Shown: positions 39,915 to 49,112 of the stretch, in pieces
Layout of the letters: every line of letters starts with the position of its first letter
How positions within the stretch are numbered: position 1 is the stretch's first letter
The notes under the pieces: generated by a model
What the model saw: only the letters and a program-made list of their open reading frames with translations
What the model was told of the DNA's origin: nothing
The model's database searches: none
Origin: Aliiroseovarius sp. S1123
GTDB lineage: Bacteria > Pseudomonadota > Alphaproteobacteria > Rhodobacterales > Rhodobacteraceae
DNA: 64,000 nucleotides
Assembly: GCF_023015885.1 (NCBI RefSeq)
Contig: NZ_JALKBE010000001.1
Location: forward strand, 248,001 to 312,000
Reading direction: 5' to 3'
Position numbers and translations under genes: made by a program

Positions 39915-40244
39915 ATGTTTGTAACTCCTGCTTTTGCACAAGCTGCGGGCGCGCCTGCGGGCGGACTTCTGAACGGGATGCTGGTCCCCATGGTGCTGGT
40001 TTTCGCCATCATGTACTTCTTCATGATCCGCCCCCAGCAGAAGAAAATGAAAGAGCACCAGACGATGCTGGGCGCGCTGCGTAAAGGTGACCAGATTGTC
40101 ACGCAGGGCGGTGTGATCGGCAAAATCACCAAGGTCAAAGACGACACCGAGGTTGAAGTTGAAATCGCATCGGGCGTAAAGGTCCGCGTTGTGCGTTCGA
40201 CCATTGTGAACGTCATGGGCAAGACCGAGCCGGTCGAAAGCTGA
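39915..40244 (+). CDS. yajC: Preprotein translocase subunit YajC
   Basis: A 109-residue accessory Sec subunit: a short periplasmic N-terminus (MFVTPAFAQAAGAP), one transmembrane helix (GMLVPMVLVFAIMYFFMI), the RPQQKKMKEHQ turn, and a small cytoplasmic domain (GDQIVTQGGVIGKI). It starts at ATG 39915 and precedes secDF by 57 bases, the usual order. Confidence 0.96.
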   Translation: MFVTPAFAQAAGAPAGGLLNGMLVPMVLVFAIMYFFMIRPQQKKMKEHQTMLGALRKGDQIVTQGGVIGKITKVKDDTEVEVEIASGVKVRVVRSTIVNVMGKTEPVES

Positions 40245-40301
40245 TCTGCGCGGGCTTTGACCCAACCAACTGAATAGTAAGAATTTATAGGGCAGGGGCA
40301 C

Positions 40302-42932
40302 ATGCTTCAAATCGCAACTTGGAAACGTCTTGTGATCTGGGGGCTGGTGCTCCTTGGCCTGTATTTCGCGTCCCCGAACGGGTTCTACGACCGCGTCGAG
40401 ACACACAATGATGCGGTCGCCACGATTGAAGCCACGGGCACCACGCCCGAGCTTGAGGCGGACCGTTCGGCCTGGCCGGATTGGGCGCCGAATGCGCTGG
40501 TCAATTTGGGGCTCGATCTGCGCGGCGGTGCGCATCTGTTGGCCGAGGTTCAGGTCGAAGACGTCTATGAAGCGCGGATGGATGGCTATTGGCCGGAAAT
40601 TCGCAATGCGCTGCGCGACGAGCGCGCCACCATCGGCACGATCCGCCGTCAGGACAGCGCGCCATCTGAACTGCGCGTAAAAATCTCGAAGCCTGAAGCA
40701 TTGCCGCAAGCGATTGAAATCGTGCGTGGTCTGGCCCAGCCGGTGGTCAGCCTGTCGGGTGTCGGCTCGACCGATATCGAGGTCAACACAGGCCGTGAGG
40801 GCGAGTTCGTCGTCACCCTGTCCGAGGCCGAGCGCGTCGCAACCGACGACCGCACCATCCAGCAATCGCTTGAAATCATCCGCCGCCGCGTGGACGAGGT
40901 TGGCACCCGTGAACCCACCATCCAGCGTCAGGGCGACACGCGCATTCTGATTCAGGTGCCGGGGATCGGGTCGGCGTCTGAGCTGAAAGAGATCATCGGG
41001 AAAACCGCGAAGCTGACCTTCCACCCGGTTGTCAGCCGCACCACCGACGGCACGACCACACCGGGTCCGCGCAATGTCCTTTATCCGTCGCTGGATGACG
41101 AAGGTGTGTTCTATGTGCTGGAACAGACCCCGGTTGTGACCGGTGAGCAGTTGAACGACGCCCAGCCCGCATTTGACCAGAACGGTCAGCCGGCTGTGAA
41201 CTTCCGCTTCAACGTCTCGGGCGCGCGGCTGTTCTGCGACTATACCGGTGCCAATGTTGGTGCGCCCTTCGCGATTGTGTTGGATGAAGAGGTCATCTCG
41301 GCCCCGCGGATCAACGAACAGATCTGTGGCGGGTCCGGTATCATCACCGGTAATTTCACTATCGAGGAATCGACCAATCTGGCCGTGCTGCTGCGCGCAG
41401 GCGCGTTGCCCGCCGAGCTGACCTATGTTGAAGAGCGCACCATCGGCCCGGAACTGGGTCAGGATAGTATTGACGCGGGTAAGATCGCGTCGATCGTCGC
41501 CTTCGCGGCCGTGCTGATCTTCATGGTCGCATCGTATGGATGGTTCGGTGTGATCGCCAACGTGGCGCTTATCCTGAACGTCGGCATGATCTTTGGCCTT
41601 CTGTCGATGATTGGGGCCACGCTGACCCTGCCGGGCATTGCAGGGATCGTGTTGACCATCGGTATGGCGGTAGACGCCAACGTGCTGGTCTTTGAACGCA
41701 TCCGCGAAGAGCTGAAAGCAGGTCGCGGCCCCGCCCGCGCCATCGAGCTTGGCTATGAAAAGGCGTTGTCGGCCATTCTGGACGCGAACATCACCACCTT
41801 CATCACCGCTGTGATCCTGTTCATCATGGGCTCGGGCCCGGTGCGCGGTTTCTCGGTCACGTTGGGGCTGGGTATTCTGACCTCGGTCTTCACCGCGATC
41901 TTCCTGACCCGCTTGATGGTCGTTATCTGGTTCGAACGCAAACGTCCGCGTAGCTTCGAGATCAAAGGCATCCGCATGGCGCCGCAAGGCCGCGTCTTTG
42001 ACTTCTTCAAGCGCTCGTTCGCGACATTGGGCGCGTCGGGGTTGGCGATGGTTGCCTCGGTCGTTTTGTTCTTCGTGATCGGCCTGAACTTCGGCATCGA
42101 CTTCCGGGGCGGTACCACGATCCGCACAGAAAGCACACAGGCCGTGGATGTGGGTGCCTACCGTGACGCGCTGACGCCGCTGGCGCTGGGCGACATCTCG
42201 ATTGTTCAGGTGAATGACGTGAACTTCCGCGCCGACCAGCATGTCAGCCAGATCCGCATTGAGGCGCAGGAAGGCCAAGAAGCGATCACGCCGGAAACCA
42301 TGACCCTGATCGAACAGGCGCTGGCCGAAGTCGATCCCGCCATCACCTTCCCCAGCGTGGAAAGCGTTGGCCCGAAAGTCTCGGGCGAGCTGGTGACGAC
42401 AGCCGTTTTGGCCGTTGTTGCCGCGATTGCCGCCGTTCTGGTCTATATCTGGCTGCGGTTCGAGTGGCAGTTCAGTTTGGGAGCGGTGGCCGCGCTTGTG
42501 CACGACGTGGTGCTGACCATCGGGATTTTCAGCCTATTGGGGATCAAGTTCGATTTGGCCATTATCGCAGCGCTTCTGACCATCGTAGGCTATTCGCTGA
42601 ACGACACTGTGGTTGTCTTCGACCGTGTGCGTGAAAATCTGCGCCGCTATAAGAAGATGGACCTGAAAGAGGTTCTGAACCTGTCGATCAACGAAACGCT
42701 GGCCCGTACGATGATGACCTCGGTTACCACGCTTCTTGCGCTGATCGCGCTTTACGTGCTGGGCGGAGATGTGATCCGCGGCTTCGTCTTCGCGATGATC
42801 TGGGGCGTGATCGTGGGGACGTACTCATCGATCTTCGTGGCCTCGGCCATCCTGCTGCGCCTTGGCGTGAAACGCGATTGGTCTAAGCCTGATGCCGCCG
42901 CTGGCAACCAATTTGCCAACGTGGATGCCTGA
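40302..42932 (+). CDS. secDF: Fused SecDF protein-export membrane protein
   Basis: An 876-residue single reading frame that contains SecD (about residues 1-555) and SecF (from about Met559 at 41976). Each half has six helices and a large periplasmic domain; the proton-conducting D and R residues are in the conserved LGLDLRGG, GMAVDANVLVFERI, NFGIDFRGG and GYSLNDTVVVFDRV elements. SecDF uses the proton gradient to pull secreted proteins out of SecYEG. Separate secD and secF genes are the more familiar arrangement in this order; no stop or frameshift is seen at the join. Confidence 0.95.
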   Translation: MLQIATWKRLVIWGLVLLGLYFASPNGFYDRVETHNDAVATIEATGTTPELEADRSAWPDWAPNALVNLGLDLRGGAHLLAEVQVEDVYEARMDGYWPEIRNALRDERATIGTIRRQDSAPSELRVKISKPEALPQAIEIVRGLAQPVVSLSGVGSTDIEVNTGREGEFVVTLSEAERVATDDRTIQQSLEIIRRRVDEVGTREPTIQRQGDTRILIQVPGIGSASELKEIIGKTAKLTFHPVVSRTTDGTTTPGPRNVLYPSLDDEGVFYVLEQTPVVTGEQLNDAQPAFDQNGQPAVNFRFNVSGARLFCDYTGANVGAPFAIVLDEEVISAPRINEQICGGSGIITGNFTIEESTNLAVLLRAGALPAELTYVEERTIGPELGQDSIDAGKIASIVAFAAVLIFMVASYGWFGVIANVALILNVGMIFGLLSMIGATLTLPGIAGIVLTIGMAVDANVLVFERIREELKAGRGPARAIELGYEKALSAILDANITTFITAVILFIMGSGPVRGFSVTLGLGILTSVFTAIFLTRLMVVIWFERKRPRSFEIKGIRMAPQGRVFDFFKRSFATLGASGLAMVASVVLFFVIGLNFGIDFRGGTTIRTESTQAVDVGAYRDALTPLALGDISIVQVNDVNFRADQHVSQIRIEAQEGQEAITPETMTLIEQALAEVDPAITFPSVESVGPKVSGELVTTAVLAVVAAIAAVLVYIWLRFEWQFSLGAVAALVHDVVLTIGIFSLLGIKFDLAIIAALLTIVGYSLNDTVVVFDRVRENLRRYKKMDLKEVLNLSINETLARTMMTSVTTLLALIALYVLGGDVIRGFVFAMIWGVIVGTYSSIFVASAILLRLGVKRDWSKPDAAAGNQFANVDA

Positions 42933-43680
42933 TCTGCTGACCCAAGCCCTGGCACAGCCGGGGCTTGGCTGGCTTCTTGCGATTGCCTTTGCCGCAGGGC
43001 TTGTGCGTGGCTTTGCAGGCTTTGGCACAGCCCTGATTTTCTTACCAGTTGCGGCCCAGATCGTTGACCCGGTTTGGGCCATTGCCATTCTGATCGTAAT
43101 GGATCTGGCCGGGCCTGCTCCGGCGATTCCACGCGCGTTAAAGGACGGCCATCCGCGTGATTTGGTCCGCCTTACGCTTAGCATGGCGCTAACCCTGCCG
43201 CTTGGATTAGCCGCGCTGTTTGTCGTGGACCCCATTGTGTTCAAACTGGGCGTATCCTTGGTTAGCCTTGCCATGCTAGCGGCCCTTATCAGCGGCTGGC
43301 GGTACCAAGGGCAAATGACGTCGCGAATGGTCTTGGCGACCGGTGGCGCGTCGGGTCTGCTGGGCGGCGCTGCGGGCATCCCTGGACCCCCGGTCATCCT
43401 GCTTTACATGGCCTCGCCTCATCCCCCCCGCGTAATCCGCGCCAACATTACGGCGTTTCTGTTCCTCTATGACGTGCTGATGCTGGGCGTGTTCATGAGC
43501 TTGGGGAAACTGTTGGGTATGCCGCTGGCCTTGGGACTGATCGCGATGTTGCCCAACTTGGCAGGCAACCTGCTGGGCGGTTGGATCTTCAACCCCGCCC
43601 ATGAAAAGCTCTATCGTCGCGTTGCCTATGCGATCATTGCAGGATCGGCCCTATCGGGGCTATACGCAGCCTTAGGATAA
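42925..43680 (+). CDS. TauE/SafE-family sulfite/organosulfonate exporter
   Basis: A 251-residue protein with eight predicted helices and the family's N-terminal FAAGLVRGFAGFGTAL, matching the TauE/SafE export family. The substrate could be sulfite, sulfoacetate or another anion. ATG 42925 overlaps the secDF stop by eight bases; ATG 42892 (262 residues) also is open, and neither has a strong ribosome-binding site. It precedes the Mth938 gene by 10 bases. Confidence 0.88.
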   Translation: MPDLLTQALAQPGLGWLLAIAFAAGLVRGFAGFGTALIFLPVAAQIVDPVWAIAILIVMDLAGPAPAIPRALKDGHPRDLVRLTLSMALTLPLGLAALFVVDPIVFKLGVSLVSLAMLAALISGWRYQGQMTSRMVLATGGASGLLGGAAGIPGPPVILLYMASPHPPRVIRANITAFLFLYDVLMLGVFMSLGKLLGMPLALGLIAMLPNLAGNLLGGWIFNPAHEKLYRRVAYAIIAGSALSGLYAALG

Positions 43681-43690
43681 GGAGATCCCG

Positions 43691-44044
43691 ATGCAGTTTC
43701 ACGAAGTCCGATATGACAGCGCGCAACCGGTCGACAGCTATGGCCCCGGCTTCTTCCGCGTCGCGGGCGAGGTGATCGAAGGCCCGATTCTGGTCACGGC
43801 CGAGACCGCGACGGGCTGGGGTGGGCTTGAGGATATCGCCACGCTGACTGCTCTGCAGGGCAAGATCGACGTGCTGTTTCTGGGTATGGGCCCCGAGATT
43901 GCACACCCGCCTGTCCCTTTGCGCGAGGCGCTGGAGGAGGCCGGGATCGGGATCGAAATGATGGCATCTGCGCAGGCCTGTCGGACCTATAACGTATTGA
44001 TTGCCGAGGGCCGCCGCATTGCGCTGGCCGCCCTTCCGGTCTAA
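43691..44044 (+). CDS. Mth938-like (NDUFAF3-related) protein
   Basis: A 117-residue single-domain protein of the Mth938/DUF498 family, whose mitochondrial relative NDUFAF3 helps assemble respiratory complex I. The family core [15 protein letters not shown] and [15 protein letters not shown] are visible. It sits between secDF/TauE and ccmA, a conserved position in Rhodobacterales, which suggests a membrane-protein biogenesis role; this is inference. Confidence 0.92.
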   Translation: MQFHEVRYDSAQPVDSYGPGFFRVAGEVIEGPILVTAETATGWGGLEDIATLTALQGKIDVLFLGMGPEIAHPPVPLREALEEAGIGIEMMASAQACRTYNVLIAEGRRIALAALPV

Positions 44045-44054
44045 GGCTGTCTGC

Positions 44055-44696
44055 ATGGAACTTCGGGTCGAAAATCTGACCGTGGCGCGCGGTGGCGTGC
44101 CGGTGCTGGAGGGGTTGGATTTCACCCTATCCCCCGGTCAGGTTTTGATCCTGCGTGGCCCGAACGGATCGGGAAAAACCACGCTGTTGCGGACCCTTGC
44201 AGGGTTGCAGCCGCCAATGACGGGAAGTGTCTCGACCGATCCCGAGCAGATCACCTATGGCGCCCATGCGGATGGGCTGAAAGCCACGTTGAGCGTCGAA
44301 GAGAACCTGCGCTTTTGGGCCTCGGTCCACGGGGTTGCGGACATTGCGCCTGCGGTGGATGGGTTCAATCTGCGCGGGCTGCTTGGGCGTCCCTCGGCCA
44401 ACCTGTCCGCTGGTCAGAAACGGCGGTTGGGGCTGGCGCGGTTGTTGGTCACTGGACGCCCCATTTGGTTGCTGGACGAACCGACGGTGTCGCTGGACGT
44501 GGCTTCGGTCGCGCTGTTCGCGGATGCCGTGCGGGCGCATGTGGCGGGCGGCGGTTCGGCCCTGATTGCCACCCATATTGACCTCGGCCTGCTGGCCGAG
44601 ACCTTGGATGTCGGCCCTTTCAAAGCAGATGTGAACCGCCCGCGCAGCGACACGCAACGCGACGCCTATGCAGATTTCGACGAGGCCTTTTCATGA
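44055..44696 (+). CDS. ccmA: Haem exporter ATPase CcmA
   Basis: A 213-residue ABC ATPase of the CcmABCD complex that releases haem-loaded CcmE for cytochrome c maturation. Walker A GPNGSGKT is at residues 35-42, the signature is [13 protein letters not shown], and Walker B is [12 protein letters not shown]. The start shown (ELRVENLTV) avoids an upstream extension into the Mth938 gene. It overlaps ccmB by four bases (ATGA). Confidence 0.95.
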   Translation: MELRVENLTVARGGVPVLEGLDFTLSPGQVLILRGPNGSGKTTLLRTLAGLQPPMTGSVSTDPEQITYGAHADGLKATLSVEENLRFWASVHGVADIAPAVDGFNLRGLLGRPSANLSAGQKRRLGLARLLVTGRPIWLLDEPTVSLDVASVALFADAVRAHVAGGGSALIATHIDLGLLAETLDVGPFKADVNRPRSDTQRDAYADFDEAFS

Positions 44697-45349
44697 TCGC
44701 TTTGCTGGTGCGGGATCTCAGACTTGCCATGCGGGCAGGGGGCGGCTTTGGGCTGGGTCTGGCGTTCTTTCTGATCGTCTCGACCCTTGTGCCCTTTGGT
44801 GTCGGCCCCGAGGCTGCAATCCTGTCGCGCATTGCGCCGGGCATCCTTTGGGTGGGGGCTCTGCTTGCCTGTCTCTTGTCGCTGGATCGTATCTTTCAGC
44901 TGGATTTCGAGGACGGGTCGCTGGACCTGCTGGCCACCGCCCCCATCCCGATGGAGGGGATCGTTGCGGTCAAAGCACTGGCCCACTGGTTGGTGACCGG
45001 CCTTCCGCTGACGCTGGCTGCGCCCGTGCTGGGGACGCTTATGAACCTTGAAAGCCCCGGTCATTACTGGATCTTCATAACGCTCTTGATCGGCACGCCT
45101 GCGCTGTCGATGATCGGCGCCTTTGGTGCCGCGCTGACCGTGGGCCTGAAACGCGGCGGTTTGCTTTTGTCGCTTCTGGTCCTGCCGCTTTACATCCCAA
45201 CGCTGATCTTCGGGGCTGAGGCCGCAACACGGGGAACCGCTGGTCTGTCGGCATTGACCCCGCTGTTGATGATGGCCGGAATCACGGCGGGATCCATCGC
45301 CCTGCTACCATTTGCCGCCGCGGCCGCCTTGCGTGTGAACCTGAGATAG
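44693..45349 (+). CDS. ccmB: Haem exporter permease CcmB
   Basis: A 218-residue membrane protein with six helices, part of the CcmAB ABC transporter. Typical elements are [15 protein letters not shown] at the N-terminus and [19 protein letters not shown] near residues 63-81. Translationally coupled to ccmA. A 71-bp gap follows before ccmC. Confidence 0.96.
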   Translation: MIALLVRDLRLAMRAGGGFGLGLAFFLIVSTLVPFGVGPEAAILSRIAPGILWVGALLACLLSLDRIFQLDFEDGSLDLLATAPIPMEGIVAVKALAHWLVTGLPLTLAAPVLGTLMNLESPGHYWIFITLLIGTPALSMIGAFGAALTVGLKRGGLLLSLLVLPLYIPTLIFGAEAATRGTAGLSALTPLLMMAGITAGSIALLPFAAAAALRVNLR

Positions 45350-45420
45350 GTCAAACCATTCCGAGGCACATGCGAAATGCTGCCTGCGCCACCGACTGAA
45401 GGAAGCCACAGAGGAAACAC

Positions 45421-46155
45421 ATGTCACTTTGGGAATTCGCAAATCCGGTCAAGTTCATGGCCCTCAGCGGCAAGGTTCTGCCCTGGGTGATTGGCCTGTG
45501 CGCCGCGACCCTGATCCCAGGAATGATCTGGGGCTTCTTCTTCACGCCTGAGGCCGCCAATTTCGGCAACTCGGTCAAGATCATCTATATCCACGTGCCA
45601 AGTGCGATGATGGCGATCAATATCTGGGTGATGATGCTTGTTACCTCGTTGATCTGGATCGTGCGCCGTCACCATGTCTCGGTCCGGGCAGCCAAGGCCG
45701 CAGCGCTGATTGGCGTCACCATGACGGTGATTGCGCTGATCACCGGCGCAATTTGGGGCCAGCCGATGTGGGGAACCTATTGGGCGTGGGACCCACGCCT
45801 GACCAGCTTCCTGATCCTGTTTCTCTTTTATCTCGGTTACATGGCACTTTGGGCGGCCATTGATAACCCAGACACGGCGGCAGATCTGACATCCGTTCTG
45901 TGTATCGTCGGATCGGTTTTTGCGGTTCTTAGTCGCTATGCGGTGAATTTCTGGAACCAAGGTCTGCATCAGGGCGCATCGTTGTCTCTGGACAAGGAAG
46001 AGCACGTGTCGAACGTCTATTACCAGCCACTGCTGCTGTGTATTGCAGGGTTCATCCTGCTGTTCGTCGCCCTTGTCCTGATCCGTACCCGGACCGAACT
46101 GCGTCTGGTGCGCCTGCACCGTTTGGACGTTCGTGAAAGGATGAAAGATGCTTGA
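45421..46155 (+). CDS. ccmC: Haem delivery protein CcmC
   Basis: A 244-residue, six-helix member of the haem-handling protein family; it presents haem to CcmE. The tryptophan-rich WGxPMWGTYWxWDPRLTS element and the two conserved His (in YIHVPSAMM and in the DKEEHVSNVYY neighbourhood) are visible. It overlaps ccmD by eight bases. Confidence 0.96.
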   Translation: MSLWEFANPVKFMALSGKVLPWVIGLCAATLIPGMIWGFFFTPEAANFGNSVKIIYIHVPSAMMAINIWVMMLVTSLIWIVRRHHVSVRAAKAAALIGVTMTVIALITGAIWGQPMWGTYWAWDPRLTSFLILFLFYLGYMALWAAIDNPDTAADLTSVLCIVGSVFAVLSRYAVNFWNQGLHQGASLSLDKEEHVSNVYYQPLLLCIAGFILLFVALVLIRTRTELRLVRLHRLDVRERMKDA

Positions 46156-46303
46156 GCTGGGGAAATATGCCGACGCCATCCTGTCGTCTTGGGTAATAAC
46201 TCTCGTACTTTTGATCGCACTGGTCCTTGTGACTTGGCGCCGTTCGGTCCAAGTGAAACGTGAACTGGATGCGGCCGAAGAAAGGGCAAAGCGGAATGAC
46301 TGA
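46148..46303 (+). CDS. ccmD: Haem exporter protein CcmD
   Basis: A 51-residue CcmD, too short for ordinary gene calls: a short N-terminal GKYADAILSSW, one transmembrane helix (VITLVLLIALVLVTW), then a basic/charged cytoplasmic tail (RRSVQVKRELDAAEERAKRND). It overlaps ccmC by eight and ccmG by eight bases. CcmD stabilises the CcmABC-CcmE complex. Confidence 0.93.
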   Translation: MLELGKYADAILSSWVITLVLLIALVLVTWRRSVQVKRELDAAEERAKRND

Positions 46304-46847
46304 GAAGAAAAAAGGTATCTCGTGGCTGATGATCCTGCCGCCGGTTCTGTTTCTGGGTCTGGCCAGCATGTTCTTGTGGGGCATGACGCAGGACGACCGT
46401 GATGCGCTGCCCTCGACCCGCGAAGGTGGCATCGTTCCGGACATGCAAGTCACCGCCTTTGATGGCGAACCAGGCTTTACTCAGGAAGATCTCAAATCCG
46501 GCGGCGTGAAGCTGGTCAACTTCTGGGCCAGCTGGTGCGCGCCTTGCCGCGCCGAGCATCCTTTGCTGGAGCGTTTGTCCGAAGAAGGCGTGCAGATCAA
46601 CGGGATCAACTACAAAGACGATCCGGCCAACGCCAAACGCTTTCTGGCCCAGTTGGGCAATCCCTACGCCGCTTTGATGGCGGATGCAGATGGACGCACA
46701 GGTCTGGAATGGGGCCTTTATGGCGTGCCCGAGACCTTCGTGATTGCAGGCGACGGAACCGTGGTGAAACGCTTTGCAGGTCCGATTACCGAAGGTATTT
46801 TGGAAAACATCATCCGCCCCGCCATTGCCGAGGCAGAAGCGCGTTAA
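46296..46847 (+). CDS. ccmG: Thiol:disulfide interchange protein CcmG (DsbE)
   Basis: A 183-residue membrane-anchored periplasmic thioredoxin that reduces apocytochrome c haem-binding cysteines. The anchor helix is at residues 9-29; the redox motif WCAPC has C81 and C84; the cis-Pro and GxPET element (YGVPETFVI) are present. Last gene of ccmABCDG; CcmE, F and H are not in the window. Confidence 0.96.
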   Translation: MTEKKKGISWLMILPPVLFLGLASMFLWGMTQDDRDALPSTREGGIVPDMQVTAFDGEPGFTQEDLKSGGVKLVNFWASWCAPCRAEHPLLERLSEEGVQINGINYKDDPANAKRFLAQLGNPYAALMADADGRTGLEWGLYGVPETFVIAGDGTVVKRFAGPITEGILENIIRPAIAEAEAR

Positions 46848-47403
46848 TTTGCTGAGTTCAGCATCAAGATGATGATGGCGAAACCGAAGGATTCCAGCAC
46901 TGGAATCGGGATATGTCGAAATAGATTACTCACTTAAATTTTGACCTCACTAAGTAATGCTGTCGATGGTCGAAATGTGTCCATCGATAACTAGGTACAG
47001 GGTAAACTGGCCGGTCGCCGTGATCTAGAATGCAATGCAGAAACGGTTTGTTTTTCTAATGTTAGTTTAACGTGTTGCGGCGCGTTCAACAGTGACGCAC
47101 ATCACTGTGCAAAAATGCTCTTTCATAGGTAGAGCGGCGTTGGCATTGCAGAGAAAAACGGCGCGCGACATCCCGATCTAAACGATTCGCTGGTTCCTGC
47201 GAGGCGAAACACCCTCATGGTGATCCGCGAAGTCGCGACGTAGAAGGTAAACGTGACGCCCGAACACCGCGCGAAGACCCATGCACCATGATTGAAATTC
47301 CCTTTAAGCGGGAAACTGTAACAAACACCTCGCAAATCGTTGATTGGAAGGTCAGGCCCGGGAACGCTATCTAGGGATCAGAGCACAACAGAAAGAGACA
47401 CTG
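46848..47403. other. 556-bp non-coding stretch
   Basis: This is the largest gene-free interval in the window, noticeably AT-richer than its flanks. No coding frame with protein-like character was found. A 6-bp-armed inverted repeat, CAGTGA-N6-TCACTG (47090-47107), is the only clear structure. A small RNA or a decayed gene is possible, without direct evidence. Confidence 0.5.
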
Positions 47404-48135
47404 ATGCGGGCACTTCTGACCGGATTGATCAGCATAGTTCTAAGCACCTTTGCAGGGCTGGCGACCGCCGGGGATCGTCCCGTTGTGGTGGTCGAGCTGT
47501 TCACCTCGCAAGGTTGTTCATCCTGCCCGCCCGCAGATGAGTTCCTGGGCGAGCTGTCCCGCCAAGACGATGTTCTGCCCTTGGCGATGCATGTGGATTA
47601 CTGGGATTATATTGGCTGGAAAGACACCTTTGCCCGGCCCGAGCATACGAAGCGTCAGAAAGCCTATGCCTATGGGTTTGGGACCAAGTCGATCTATACG
47701 CCCCAGATGGTTATCGGTGGCGTAGATCAGGCGGTGGGTAGCCATGTCATGAAGGTGATGGAGATCCTACACCAGCATCAGATGGCCGTAGGCCGGGTCA
47801 GCCTGTCGACCCATGATGGTGACAGCGGGCGTATTGTTCGTGTGGCCAACATTTCGAACTTGCCCTTGCCCGAACTGGTAATCGCACAGATTGTCCATTT
47901 CACACCCAAGGCGACTGTGGCGGTGAAACGCGGTGAAAACGCTGGGCGCTCGATCACCTCGACCAATATCGTGACCAACATTCAGGCGTTCGGAAAATGG
48001 GACGGTACGGGCGAGATTGAGTTCATGCTGCCCAACCCTGTGGCTCCGGAGGGGCAGAGTGCTGCAATCCTGTTACAGGCCACGCGGATGGGTGACTACC
48101 CCGGCGAGATCGTGGCCGCCATCGCGCTGGATTGA
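47404..48135 (+). CDS. DUF1223 secreted thioredoxin-like protein
   Basis: A 243-residue DUF1223 protein. A signal peptide (about residues 1-22, cleaving after ATAG) precedes a thioredoxin-like domain with ELFTSQGCSSCPPAD (C38 and C41), and HVDYWDYIGWKD and YTPQMVIGG are conserved. Family members are exported; their redox partner is unknown. Single gene, convergent with the LpxL-like gene three bases beyond its stop. Confidence 0.93.
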   Translation: MRALLTGLISIVLSTFAGLATAGDRPVVVVELFTSQGCSSCPPADEFLGELSRQDDVLPLAMHVDYWDYIGWKDTFARPEHTKRQKAYAYGFGTKSIYTPQMVIGGVDQAVGSHVMKVMEILHQHQMAVGRVSLSTHDGDSGRIVRVANISNLPLPELVIAQIVHFTPKATVAVKRGENAGRSITSTNIVTNIQAFGKWDGTGEIEFMLPNPVAPEGQSAAILLQATRMGDYPGEIVAAIALD

Positions 48136-48138
48136 CGA

Positions 48139-49020
48139 TTACGTATCGTCCGGCATCTGCCAGCGTTTGTGGATCCACAGGAACTGATCCATGTTCTGGC
48201 GTACACGCGCTTCGAACCGGTCGTTGAATTCCTGCATCATGGTTTCCGGATCCGAATGCTCGATCGGTTCTTCCACCACCACGTCGAAATCTACACCGTT
48301 TTCCTTGCGGACCGCGAAGACCGGAATGAACAGCGTGTTGTATTTCAGGGCCATCTCGGCGATGGCCAGTGTGGTCATGGCAGGCTTGCCGAAGAAGCTC
48401 AGCTTCGCGCCTTGATCTTCACGCTGGTCCAACAGGATCGCCAAAAGACCTCCGCTGCGCAGATGCTTGACCATGCTACCCATGCCGCGGCGGGACTGTT
48501 CGAACGCCTTGCCTTCGAAGCCCTCCATGCGCTTGATGTAGCTTTCGTTGAAATATGCGTTGGACATCGGACGATAGAGCGCACCAGTGTTGAAGCCTGA
48601 CTGGATCAGAACCGCGCGGGCTGCGTCGTAATTCCCGAAATGGCCCGAGGTCGCAATGATCGGACGGCCTTCTGCCTTAGCTTGCTCAAGAGCCGCCACG
48701 CCGGGGCCGCTAAGTTGGGTGTTTTTCATGCGATTGAACAGGTCTTCGCCGGACCACATCTCGGCCAGAAAACGACCGGCGTTGGACAGGACCGCACGCT
48801 CCATGCGCTTAACCTCGTTCGCTGGCATGTCCGGAAAGGTCAGGGCCAGATTGTTGCGAATGCGCTTGTCATAGCCCGCAACAGGACCGATGACGCGCGA
48901 TGCAAACCAACCAACCACGGGCAGGCGCATTTTATAGGGCAGGATGCGGGGCAGGTTCAGAACACCAGCCAGCGCCAAGTGGGTCAGATAGGGGCCTACC
49001 CCACGTTTTTCTTGCACCAT
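48139..49020 (-). CDS. LpxL/HtrB-like lipid A acyltransferase
   Basis: A 293-residue lysophospholipid acyltransferase-superfamily protein of the LpxL/LpxM type, which adds secondary acyl chains to lipid A. The catalytic HX4D motif is H127-FGNY-D132. An N-terminal hydrophobic region anchors it in the inner membrane. ATG 49020, behind GGGAG, is preferred to 49071. Which acyl chain it transfers cannot be told. Confidence 0.92.
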   Translation of the reverse strand: MVQEKRGVGPYLTHLALAGVLNLPRILPYKMRLPVVGWFASRVIGPVAGYDKRIRNNLALTFPDMPANEVKRMERAVLSNAGRFLAEMWSGEDLFNRMKNTQLSGPGVAALEQAKAEGRPIIATSGHFGNYDAARAVLIQSGFNTGALYRPMSNAYFNESYIKRMEGFEGKAFEQSRRGMGSMVKHLRSGGLLAILLDQREDQGAKLSFFGKPAMTTLAIAEMALKYNTLFIPVFAVRKENGVDFDVVVEEPIEHSDPETMMQEFNDRFEARVRQNMDQFLWIHKRWQMPDDT

Positions 49021-49112
49021 CTGGTCGCTCCCGGTCTTTTGCCCTGTCAGATAATGGGCTGCCGGACACACATAACGGGCAGCGCTGCAGCCTGCAAGCT
49101 TCCGCGGGGGGG

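Noticed and set aside
39720-42503. A 927-codon open frame on the minus strand
   Set aside because: It lies antisense to yajC and secDF, which have clear family motifs. Its His/Gln/Asp/Arg-rich translation is typical of a shadow frame in GC-rich coding DNA.
47123-47335. A 70-codon minus-strand frame in the gap before the DUF1223 gene
   Set aside because: No ribosome-binding site, no hydrophobic or domain pattern, and poor codon periodicity.
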